A stretch of DNA of 64,000 nucleotides. Origin: Tretioscincus oriximinensis. Lineage: Eukaryota; Chordata; Lepidosauria; Squamata; Gymnophthalmidae. The DNA is taken from the NCBI GenBank assembly GCA_022410635.1, contig JAJVDF010000499.1, positions 922,507-986,506 on the forward strand, read 5' to 3'. This document shows, piece after piece, positions 12,601-25,800 of the stretch. Every line of letters starts with the position of its first letter. The stretch's first letter is position 1. The notes under the pieces are model-generated. The model did not search any database. It worked only from the letters and a program-made list of their open reading frames with translations, and was not told the origin of the DNA. A program made the translations under genes and the position numbers.

Positions 12601-15600
12601 TGAAGGTTGATAAGGTGGCTGCAGGGGAATAGCTGAGCGAATTGGTTCCCCAAGCTTTTTAGCACTTGGACTCAACTGGTCTCTAGATAACTCAGATTTT
12701 GCTTCGCCTAAAAAAGAAAACATTTAAGAGTCTCATACGATGCAGGCTTTAGAGTGTANAACTCCTTTATTTAACCATAGACCCTTTCTGAATTGGACAT
12801 TAACCCAGATTATATCCCAGAATAGTAATGTCCCTGCCATTTGCATGTTAAGAATAACTATGGCAGGTTCATAAGAATGTAAGAGGAGCCCTGCTGAATC
12901 AGGCCAGAGCCCATCTAGTCTAGCGTTCTGTCTCACACAGAGGCCCACCAATTGCAATTTTCACCTATTCTCGACTCCCTACAAATGGTATTTCACGAGT
13001 ACTGCCTGTTGCTCCATCCCAGAAGCAGTTTTAAAAGATCCACCCTAGTAGCTATTTATACACTTGGTGTCCATAAACTTATCTAATCCTTTCTTAATGA
13101 TATCTAGGCTGTTAGCTGTCACCACCTCTTCTGGAATTAAATTCCACAGGCCGATGACCCTCTGGGTGAAAAATGGGGATCTGCCATAGCCTGCACTGAC
13201 GTTCAGATAGAGGTGCCTATTTCAAGGATATAAACAGCTCCTACGATGGATGTCTTGATACTGCCTATGAGATTGAGGAATAGGCAGTGTTCCTAAAGTA
13301 CCATCTGCAGGGAGTAGAGAACAGGCGGTGTGTGTGTGTGGGGTGTCCTTCTTCTGCTTGAGACTGCCCAGGTGCAATTGGTGGGCCACTGCATGAGACA
13401 GAATGCTGGACTAGATGGGCTCTGGCCAATTAAGCAGGGCTCCTCTTGAATTGCATGATAAAATCCAGAATAAGGCCCAGTGCAGAGCCATAACACAGGA
13501 AATACTATCGCTTTACATGAACATCCCCAATACCTTCTTGTACAGGAATTTAGCCAAATAAAAAAGATCCTTCCATTTAGATTTTGCATGCCTCACCTCA
13601 TCCAGAATTACTCATATAATGGAAACCAATGTTTTTCTCTGCACTAATTCATCAAATTCTATTTGCAAAATTCAAAAGGGATTATTTGATAATGCTGTAC
13701 TCCTATTAAAACATAATCGACTCCAAAAAGCTGCCAAGTGGAATTGCTGAGCAGAAATTCAAAGAATCTCCAGAATTTCTAGCAAAGAGATCTCATGGCA
13801 CCTTAGAAGCTAATAAACAAAAAATGCTGATTGCTAAGAAGGAGCTAAAACTCTTACCTTGTGCTTCTACAGCAGCCTTTTTGCCAGTGAAGCGTATACT
13901 AGTTGGTTCCTTAAAACCCAGATGTTCTCCAAGTTCCATAGACTTTGAAATTTCACGTTTGGCAGGCAAATCTTTAAGAAATTGTTTTACTAGTTATGAA
14001 TGTAAATAATTAACAACATTTGAATCTATTCATGGAAACAGCTTATCCAATCTGCTTTTGCAAGTAACAAACTAATTTATAACATTAGGATCACATTACA
14101 ATTGGCAGAAAATTTATATCCACTTTATTAGAAATTTCTTCCAAATGAGAAACTCATGATTATAGAAAGTTAAAGGGGCTTATTTTTTGTAATTCAATGG
14201 CCCAGGAAGACAGTTTAGTAAATTGTTATATTGCTGTTTGAAATCAAGGTGCTACTTGAATTGGCTGCTTGCCTTTTGTTTTATTTGTTTTTACATACCT
14301 TCATTTCTTAGGGAAAACAAAAAAGCTGTATCACCAAGCTTAATCAATTCACTTGTAGCTTCTGAGCCACTCGTCTCCCCTGAGGGTACAAATATATCTG
14401 GCGGTTGGGAAGATCTAAGTAGAAGGCAAGAAACATTTTAACTTGGTCAGAAGACGGTGTTTCTAGCTTTGCGAAGCAGTAATATCACAAAGACGGCGCC
14501 ACTTCTGCATCAGTAATGGAGTAAAATGTTGCAAGGTTGTCCTCTGAATTTTAAGTTTCAGTGAGAAATTGCACCAGCTATCCACACCATGCCACACCAC
14601 AGCACTTCACTGCTTGCACAGAGATATCAATTCCCCCAATCATGACATNCCTTGGGGTGTGACATACATTTGTCAAGTCTTAACCAGACAATTTAACTAT
14701 TGGTGAAAAACCAAACTTATGTTTCCTCTTCCGGCTTTGTATGGAAGAATAAAGCAGCTATTCAAGACAGCATGGCTAAGTGAACTCTCAGATAAGATAT
14801 GATAGCTGGGTTTCTCTTTACAAGCTCTGGAGTCATTCGGTTAGAAATCTAGAGAACTCCTTAAACAACGGGCTATGGAGACAGACGCTCAGAATCATGT
14901 GGCAGCTATTTTGCACGCTAGATCTACTCCTTTTCTGGCAGGTACCAAGCATAAACGCAAGCTGGAGAGTTACTTAGCATTCAGTATGCCTTTGAAGTTA
15001 AGAACTGCCTTCACAAAGGCTAGATTCGACCAGTAAGACATCATGATGAAACTTGGCCGATATGAGAACATACCAGTCCAGGACAGGCTCTACTGTGTGG
15101 GGAATATGTTGTGGAAGATACAAGGCATTTCCTTCTAGAATTCTCTTTAGATGCCAATCTCAATGAGAGCTACCTAGCCCCCCTAATAGGTAAATAGCGA
15201 CCAATGAATAACAAAGATTTATTCCTTAGGATGCTACAGAGAGTTGATAAACCTATTAAACCCCAAGTGGCTACATTTATTATTGAAGCCAACAGAGTAC
15301 AGTTGTGTTTTAATAACTGAATAGGTTATTAGGAGCATCAGCTCATAGCCTTTTATTCATTTTTCTCTTAGTGATCGTTTTGCTAGATTTTAATGGATTT
15401 TATATTGTATCTGTGTTTTAATTATGTTTGGCCTGTTTCCTGGTTGGCAACTATTTGTTTTAACTGTGATATGATCTAAAGACTAATCATTAAACTTCAT
15501 TGTCATTATAATTGTCAAGCAAGTTGGTCTACCCAAGTCAGTTAATTTTTACAAAGGTCAATCAATTATGTACAAATTAATAAAGGCTTTGTCAAGAAAG

Positions 15601-18600
15601 GATGCAACTAGCAAGTAAATCAGGATATATAAATTAAGGTCAACTGAACCACACTGCATGGGTACAATAATGAAACCATGTTGTCAGAAACTGAGGTGCA
15701 ATTGTATATTCTTAACTTTTAGTTTTCTGGTTATCGTACAAATAAAGAAGCCAGCCACTTTCATCTCCAGGAAAGTTTTGTGGGATCAGCAGGCACGGAT
15801 AGCTCAGTCACTAAGGAAATGGTCTCCCATCTGGGAGACAGGGTTTTGAAGCCCTGTGTCGGACGTGGGGAGGGGTGAGCACCTTCCACTAGCCTGTAGC
15901 TCTAGCCAACCCAGCTATTCAAAAGCATGAATTGCAGGAAATTGCAACATGGGAACCACCACAGCCTGGTGGGGAAGATAGAATGTCAGTTTTTGGGCAA
16001 AATACCCTTGTAAGCCGCTTTGAGTCCCTTTGAAAGGTGAGAAAAGCGGGGTCTAAGAACCCAGTTCTTCTTCATCATCATCATCATGTTATAAAAAACA
16101 AATATATAACACTTTATAATAATGCAAAAGTTTTCAGAAATTGTTGTAGGGAAGAAACCAAAAAAAGCACTGGGCTCAGGAGCAGGACTCAGAATGACAC
16201 TAGAAATACAAAACGGCTCTTTCCAGAATATATTCATCCAATCATGTTAGGTTCCAGAATATGTTCCATTGCAGAAAGGGCCTTTGATCTACACAATCCT
16301 AAATGTATGTTTTAAAAAGAATTAAAAAATTAACAGGTGTTTATCATATCACTGCTTGCAGTTTCAGTAAGACAATCCATATCCTAAGGCTCATAATCCA
16401 GAGCGATAACAACAATGTATTCACATTCTGGTTTTAATTGACAACCACTGAATTTTCACCTCTACTGACATTTTAGATAAAGTTATAGTAATCTTAGTAT
16501 ATTGTAAGAGTTGGCAAGGAAAAACCCATCTTACCCTGTGGTTACCGCATGCTTCAAGGAAGGAAATGTTGCCTCCTGGTCACTTTCCTGCTCTTTGAGC
16601 AAAGCACTTTCATCTTCATCTTTAGTTGGATGCTTAGAAACATCTGTTTATACACAACACTGTTATGAGATGAGAACTATAAAGGTCCAAGCTTTTCTCA
16701 GAGAAACTGGTGTGATGTGTTCACAGTTCATTAAAATTACTTTCTTCACACTAAAACATCAAGGATGCTTCAAAAAATGTATACACACTGTGAACTTCCA
16801 TACGATGTACAGAATCAGTGGTAACTCGTACTCAGAATTGTATTGATGTTTTATTTACATTGGACTTTAAGCTTTCTAATTTCCTGAAATTTAATTTTGC
16901 AGAACAGTAGAACAGTAAATAAATTTTCTATGGAAGTTCACAGTGTGTATACATTTTTTGAAGCGCCCTGTATTTATCCTAACNGCTGGGTTGGGAATTA
17001 TGGAGCTGCAACCAAGCTCTCTCTATGTCTCTCTGCTCATTCCACACATCTGCACTAGTCTCTCTGCTACTATGTGAATAACGCAGAAGATTCTTACAGT
17101 TTCTCATTGTACTGGCACAGTGGCTTTTGTAAGCCAAAAATTATGTAAGTGATGCAAAGCTTAAGGGAAAACATTTCTAAAACAGAATGTTCTGTGAAAA
17201 TAAAACATAAAGTGAATGTCAAGCCCAGCAGGCAGTTTAGTAGAGGAAACAGTTGGAGCCTTTGCAAGGAGAAGGCTGCTTAGTCACAAATGCAGGAGAT
17301 GCAAACAGCCTTCACTATCAGCCAAGAGAGGAAAAGAGAAGAATTGAAAGCAGAAGTTCTGAGAAATGACAGAAAAAATCAGCCATCACAGGAAGTGGGA
17401 AGTTAACCTTATTGGGGCTCTCATCTTTTCATGTTCTGAAAATTGTGGTACGGCAAACAAGATAGGGAAAGATTAACATTTGAAATCCTGGGCAGTCAAC
17501 ATTAGTGTAAGTAGGTTTAGCATTCTTATTTCTGTATTTCTATGGAACAGTAAAGATTTAAATTCTAAACTTCAATTACAGCCTTTTCATGAACCAGTTT
17601 CAGAAATGTTGGGTGGAAACTTCAAACTCTAAATGAAGCTCCATGGACGAGATTAAACTCCCTCGGGCATAAAGCAGTTTTAAGATAAGGACCAAAAATA
17701 CCACTAAAGACATCAGGAGACCCAAGTTTTATGAATCTTGAAATGGACTTCTTCGATACTATTTACCCAGTCCAGTTATTTCTGCTTTGTCTATTCAACT
17801 TCTGTGGTGATTGCCCCACAGTCATTCTGCCAAGCATTGAAAGAAAGATGCAAGAAACCTTGAAATAGTCTAGCATTTTGTGGTTGATTACCTGTAATTA
17901 ACAATCTACAGATTGCCTGTAATTAACAATTTACATCTATGCACAATTGGTGCCAGATACCAAGTTGGAAACATGTCCCTACAAAGTATTTTTAACAAAT
18001 ACTATGTTAGTATATGCTTCAAAATGCAATTTTCAAATACTTTTAGCCATTATTTAAATGTGTTTTATATATGTAAGATATAAATTGCTTAGACAATTAT
18101 ACAATTATAGTACATAATAAATACAAGTATTATGTATTATAGCAGTAATTGATTTTGTCTTATATCTGAAAGTCCCAAGGTAAGCCACAAGATGTTATAA
18201 AAACAAGCAATAAATTTTATGACTTATCCATGCTTCTTTCATTCTATTCTGTCAGGAATATTATCATTGAACATAAATATACTGCTCAAAACAATTAAGG
18301 GAACACTTTAACATAACAGTGTATGCTAAAGTGTTCCCTTAATTCTTTTGAGCAGTATATATAACATATGTTCTGTATAGTACATAAAAATTCTTCGTTA
18401 ATTTAGTCAGATGCTTTCCCATTTCTTTAAATCTTAAAATCTATGTACACACTTGCTGCAAATGCCAATTAATTTTTAATCAGTAACATATCCTCAACAA
18501 CACACCCAGGTCTAAAGAATATGAATAAAGTTTATGAGAGTACATTTCTATATTTGTGGTTATACATACAGTCTTATCCAGTTCTCAAGTTTTGGAAAAT

Positions 18601-21600
18601 ACTAAACAAATTCTGTGAAAAAAATTCTGCCACTTTATTCTGGAGAAAGTTATACAAAATGTGTCCGGTAAACAGTAAATCTTTATTACAGATCTTTCCT
18701 AAAACTGTGAATGACTGATGTAACCCTCTACCCAATTTCCCATCAAAATCTCCATAGGCATTCCAAATCACTCATGGCCAAAGACACAAAAACTGACTGG
18801 GGAATTTTCTTCATGCTCTTATAAGGTCTAATAAACTATCAATCTCTTCAACACTGTGATATCACAAGGCTTATCTTTTAAAGGAAGTGAAATATATAAC
18901 TTAGCAATACAAGGAAACTAATCCTTTTAGAAGGAAAAATTCCCACCTGACTGGATTTTGGTGGGAGATCAGTGTTCTTTTACTATTTTAGGTTATTTTT
19001 GTTTCCAAACTGAACATAAGAACATAACATAGGAAGAGCCATACTGGATCAGGCCACAGCCCATCAAGTCCAGCATTCTGTGTCACACAGAGGCCCACCA
19101 GATGCACCTGGGCAGTCTGAACAGAGGAAAGCAAAATATGCTCCTGTTCATGACTCCCTGCAAATGGTATTTCAGGAGTCCTGCCTGTTGCTCCATCCCA
19201 GAGGCAACATCCAGACATCCATCCTAGTATCCATTTATACCTTTAGTGTCCATAAACCTGTCTAGTCCTGTCTTGAAACTATCCAAGCTGTTAGCTACCA
19301 CTACCTCTTCAGGAAGTAAATTCCACAGGCCGACGACCCTCTGGGTGAAAAAATACTTTCCTTTGTCTGTTATCAGTTTATGCTGGGAAAATTATGGTTG
19401 AATCTAAGTGAAAGCTTTAAAAAGTAACAGAGTACAGAACATATTCTTAACACAATAATCCAATTTTTAGAAGTAGCACCTCTCACTAATTAACTAGATT
19501 GTTTAGCTCACCATGATCACTGATTTCTTCTGTAAGATACTCAAGCAAACCATCAAAGATTTCCAAAAGGTTTCTAATAGACTCCTTATCTCCTTTGACA
19601 ATGTTCTCACCTGGGGGGAAAAACTAGATTAGTTTTGGGAGAGAAGCAAGAGATCAAGGCAAAGTATGCCTCTACTACTGGTGCAATTGTTTATATAATG
19701 CAATTTATTTATTTCCTTATATCTAAGAAGTTCCAAAGAAACTAACTAGTAAATATGACAAAAAGTATTAAAAGGTTCAAAGTTAATTATTGAAATGTCT
19801 AATCTCTTACTTTGGGCAAAAGGTATATTGAAGTCCATTTTAAACTAGCATTCTTGATTCACACAATAATCTATTTAAAACAATCATAACCAAGCACCAA
19901 AAATTATCTACTCTAGATATCAAGTGAGCCTCCAGAGAGGCTACCAAAGAAAAGGATGACCTACAGTACATGTTTCTACCCCTTTCATCTCTGAAACATG
20001 AAGAATTACAAGGGCTTTATATTTTAATATCAATACTTTAAATTGAGTTCAGTAGCAAGTAGTGCAGATCTTTTAGGATCAGCACGATGTAGAAAGATTG
20101 CACTGTATAGACAATGCAAAAATATGTGAATATATAATCAATGTGATTGCTACTGATATTTCCAGTTGTAAGATAAATAATACAGACAATATAGATAAAT
20201 GGAAAGAACATAAACAAAAAAGATTGATAATGAAAACCTATATAGGAAGCAGGCTGGGGAGTGGCACTATGAAACTAAGGCTAAGATGAATTTTCCATAT
20301 GTAAATAGAAATATTTTGTGTGTAATTTAAGATGCAACGGGGAGGAGTGATAGTGGGGAAATAAAAAAAGGGGAGGAAATTTGCTTGCAAGATTTTAATT
20401 TTAATGTGTATAATTTTTATATGTAAAGAATTTATATAAAACAAACAAAACAATCCCACAAATGAAAAAAACCACAAAACAAACAAACAAAAAGGATTAG
20501 CATGATGTGCCCAACCATACCAACTCATGGTGTANTAGGGTTCTTAGTATATTTGACATAAAGGGATTAGAAACATTTTTTAAAAAAATTTTTCACATCC
20601 TTTCAACTGTTTCTTCCAGATTCTGAGACACTATCACTAACATTCTTCAGAGCTGCAACAATAGAAGCAGAGCAAGCTCACTAAAAAGCCAGTTAAAATA
20701 AAAATATAAAGCTCAATAGAAGAGCCAGTTTGGTGTAATGGTTANAGTTGGACTTGCATCTGGTGGTCTCCCGGTTTGATTTCCCACTTCGCAATGAAAG
20801 CCANCTGGGTGACCTTGGGTCAGTCACAGTTCTTTAGAACTTTCTCAGCCCCACCTACTTCAGAATGTCTGTTGTAGAGAAAGCAACAAAAAGCTATGTG
20901 CCCAACCCTATGGTTGGCCACCCCGAGACCTTCAGGTGTAGGGTGGGAAATAAGTACAAATTATAAAAAAATCTTACTTTACATAACTGAGAGCTGAATG
21001 AAAATGCCTGGGCACAATGAGAAGGATACTACACTTGTATGCAAAAGATCTCTGGGGTGAACTAAGATTATATTCCTGGTTTTCTTCAATTCTTTGCTAA
21101 GAGCAGAAGTCCCCAAATTCATAGTGCAGATCTTGTTTAGAACAGAGCAGGAAGGGACCTTCCAAAACCCCTATTTTTTTAATTTTAATTGCATTAAATT
21201 TAGTCCCTCTTATGTTCCTTTCAAGTCCCACCCTTCTTGCCTGAACTAAAAACTAACTAATCTAAAGGCAGGAAAGGAGAATGAACAAAAGCCAACAATG
21301 CACACTGGCTGACTCGTGGAAGGGTAGCAAGTAGAAGGATTGTTTAGATCACTTTCTTAGCTTCCTCTTGAGAGGAAATTTTGGGAGATATAAAGGCTAA
21401 TGTCATTTTGCTATCAGTGATCTTACATCAGTCCAACAAAACAAGTAAAACCAATAATCTAAAACGTGATTGCAAAAGAAGCATTCATGACTCAGACAGC
21501 CCAGACAATCCTTACTAACTCTCCCTTTTTTCAACAAGTTATTCAGTACAGTACTAGAAAAGGCTGAAAGATCAAAGAAAAGCAATCACTTTAATAACCA

Positions 21601-22849
21601 AGTTTTTCATTAACTTGGAAATTAGGACGTTTGGCAGCCGGTGGAGAGAGTGCAGATCCGATATTAGGGTGAAGAGACTTTCGCACTGGATCTTATTCTG
21701 TTCCAGGAAGGAATTTTTAAAATTGATTTTATTCAAAGTAATGTGACATAATACAATTTAACACAACATAACATAAATACAAATTGGAACAAAGAAAAAC
21801 ACAAAAAGACAAGGGATTTAAGGGGAAAACCGTCCACATGCCATTCGAAGACTGAGACCAGGGCTACTTAATTACTCAATATTCCCTCCATCTAGCAAGG
21901 GAGAGGCAGTCTCAGAAGCAGTGATAGAAAAATCACTCTTATCTGGTAGTCTCCTGCTTCGATTCCCCACTCCTCCATGAAGCCAGCTGGGGGACCTTGG
22001 GTCAGTCACAGTTCTTTGAACTCTCTCAGCCCCACCTACTCCACAGGGTGTCTGTTGTGGAGAAAGCAACAAGTTATGTGCGCCACCCTATGGTAGGCCA
22101 CCCTGAGATTGCATTTATTGGAATGCCTGATATTGGAATGTCTGAGAGTTCTGGTCGATGAATTTCCCTCGATATTGAACATCTGGGACCAATGGGTAGA
22201 TGGATGGATAAAATTAAAGGATAACAGAATTTGCAAAACGGAATTAAAACTGGTCTCCCGTTGGTATAGGTCACCAACTAGCCCAACATGGTTCAGTCTT
22301 CTCCTTTTTGTTGGCATGGTTGCCCTTGTATTGTTATGTTTTGGAACCAGATAATACAAAAACATTGCGGAAGTCACAAATGTAAATATATGACCCTTAC
22401 CAGAAGAATGGCTTTTTATTGGGTCTGCTCTATCAGATCTCCCCACAGAAATCCAGTATTTTATCAAATATGCTGTTTTTGCGGGTCACCTGGTGGTGGC
22501 CAAGGGATGGAAGGACTCTACTAAATAGACTATCCTAGAGTGGTGNGATGATTTATTTAATTTTATGAAATTTGACTTAATCCAAGAAAAAAGATTGAAA
22601 TGTATTGGACTCCACATAAACCCTACTTGGATTGTGAAATGGAGCTCACTCATTGCCTATGCTTTCTCTCATCAGAACCACCTTGTATACAAATCCGTAT
22701 GTCTGTTCATGGACCTCCATTTACTCACTTAACTCCAGACTTCCTTCAACACATTGGGTGGGGTGTGGGTACGGGGAGGTCTTGTTCATGTATGTTTTGT
22801 ATATATTTTCTCTCTCTCTGTTTTTGTGTGTGCTAATTATTATATATTT

Positions 22850-22890
<41 letters not shown>

Positions 22891-25800
22891 GAGGCAGTAA
22901 TAGAACAGCTTCAAATGATGGCAAGAGGCAATTTCAATGTCCATGTGAAGGGCCTACTTGAGATTTCAAGGTCTATAAAGTAACCATGGTTTTTCTTAGC
23001 ATTTTATTGGATTAACTCATAGTGCAAATTGCTACAGCTCTCTGTTTAACTTCCATGAAGTATGTCGATAATGATGCATTAGTTAAATGGCATTTTCTGT
23101 CAAATCATGTTCTACAATAAGAATGGAAATCTTTCTCTACAAGGATGGGGGACCAGTTCATATGATCCACTTCCTGGGATTATGGAACTGAATCAATTGA
23201 AGTATTTGTGCTATTTCCACACAACATAACTGATACTCCTTCCAAGAATTCTCTATATTCTTCAGGTTCCGAATATGACTCTCTGTCTGCTTAACTAGGG
23301 ATAAACATCATTGTGTCCTTACTACAAACAGAACCTTACTTGAAAACACACACACATTTATTTGTAACTGTATTTATGTTTGTGTCTATCTGTATCTAGA
23401 ACTCTTTATCTATCTTATCTAAAAAATTCAGGAATCATTTTTGTAACAGACAAACAACGATTAAGTTACAGTTACTTACCAGTGATATGTGATAAACTAA
23501 CTTGCAAGTAGTCCAANGCCAAAGAATCTATAACTGCTTGAACGTTATGTGTATCGTTCTCTTGACAACTAGGCACAGCTATGTAATCTGTAAAACAATG
23601 GAATTATATTGTGCTAGTTTTCAGCCCACCCAGGCAACACCACATTCAAAGAAAACCAAGCATTAAATAAAAATCATAATGTAAAACTAGATTATGCATT
23701 TTTTTAAATTTTAATTTAATGATGTCACTTCNGGNCTCTGTTTCCGAGAATGAAACCTGGAAGTGTCACCAAAAAATTGTGTGCTCACAATGCATACACA
23801 AACAGAAAAGGGATATTTTTGGGTTCTGGGCAGATTTCCAGCCAGAAAAATCCCACCACTGCCAAAAGGTTGAAGATCTTAAGTGCCCTTGTTATTCAAA
23901 AGAGGGACTTGCTTTCAGCATTTGTTCTGGAATTAACATATTTCATTACAGTTAAGGTGTTCACAGTATATTATTACANGGCTCTGACGTGAAGAGAAAC
24001 AGAAGAAAGCAATAAATGAAAGAAAACTGGATAGAGATAAAAAACTGTAGGACAGGTGAAAAAACAAGAATTTATATTAATTTCAATCAGCATTAAAGTC
24101 TACAGGCACATCTAAATTTTTGTGGACCTTCTATGGGTACCCAATTATTGGGTTGTTTCTTTTCAACCAATAATGAAAAGGTACTCAGAAATCACATCTA
24201 AGAACCACCCCTTTATTTTGGGACTCCATGTTGGCGATTTCTGCTGTAGGGAGACAGATGTTTCAATCCTCCTAAAGCAATGAAGGAATTTGGGCAGACT
24301 GTCCAGACAAACAATGTATGTTAGATAATCTCCACATTACATGGACTTTGTTTTGTGAAGTGTTGAAAAATTTATCTTGAAAGACATTTTTCTGCTAGAA
24401 AAGTAAAGTTANGTACAGTTGAGGAAATGAACTTTGATGTTACAGTGCATACACATTCAGCAAATTAAGAAATTTAGACACAATTTGCATTTTATTGTAT
24501 GTTCAACTATTGCCACTATATTATCCAATATGCTCCATTGCCTGGCCCAGGTCCGGACCTAGAGACTCAGAGGGGNCTTTTTCATAATTTAGCAAAAACC
24601 AAATTTTATTTTTTATTTATTTAACATTCCATTTTGCCCCCTGTCTTTGGGGCCCCAGCAGCTGCCTAGTTTGTTTAGGCAGAAGTTCATTCTTGGCCTG
24701 AATTGCATATTGGTAAAAATAAGAAGACACTTCAGAGTATTCTTACCTGGAACACGCTCTCCTAGTATTGACTCATAAAGTCGAGTAAATACTTCAGATC
24801 CACATTCAGACAAATTATTGATCTGTAGGCTGATGTTACATTTTCTTAGAAGTTCATTTGCAACATTGAGCCATTCTGTTAAAAGAAAGAACCCAAACTT
24901 TACCATGTAAGAATGAATAGATAGGGATAATACTCTAATATTTCCAACAAGGCCTTTAGTTTGCATTAAAATAATAGAAATATGTCCACATTCTAACATT
25001 TCCAAGTAACAGTTTCCAAACGTTACATGCCAAGGGAGCACTAGCCCGAGCATAATTTTTCAGGATTTTTGAGAATGCACAAAATGTGACTTTGTTACAG
25101 TTTATAAAATAAAAAAAAAACAAGAATAAATCTAGATTGTTGTTCATGAAAAAATATGACTTAAAAATATCCCTTTTGGAGCAAAAGTTAATATAACACT
25201 CTGTCTTATTTTTGGGAAAACAGGTAGCAACTTACACATAATTATGATCACAGATAAGCATGACAGATTTACGTCTTTATAACTTTTAAACGCCCTAGCT
25301 CCAAGCTCACTTTGTTAGATCAACAATTTAGAGAACAAGAACAAATTTAGTGAAAGTAACCTCACAGAATTGTGATTATTCAGCCATTCAAGAATAACAC
25401 TATTGAGATTATAGCATTATCCCAACTGTGCTTGGGAAAACTAAACTGGGTGCCCAAGAGAAAATGAAATATAATATCCTGATTATTTCCTATTGCCCTT
25501 CTCTTAAATAAGCAATAACTACAGACTTCTGGCATGTTACGAAATAGGTGATCAATACCAATGCTAATTTTCCTCTTTTTGAACGATAATGAAACTTTGT
25601 CCTGGATTGGAAACTGGCTAAAAGATAGAAAACACAGGGTAGTATTAAATGGACAGTTCTCTGAGTAGAAAGAGGTAAGAAGTGGGGTATCCCAAGGATC
25701 TGTACTGGGACCTTTGCTTTTCAATATATTTATAAATGATCTGGATGCNGAGGTAATTAGGGAAATAGCTGACGACACTAAACTGTTCAGGGTAGTGAAA

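Noticed and set aside
15790..15860. A functional tRNA gene
   Set aside because: A and B boxes belong to a SINE head with mutations and a SINE body and tail; no complete cloverleaf.
24613..25053. 146-codon minus-strand open frame as one gene
   Set aside because: Only 24747-24875 is coding (CEP95 exon 2); the rest is read-through into introns past good splice sites.
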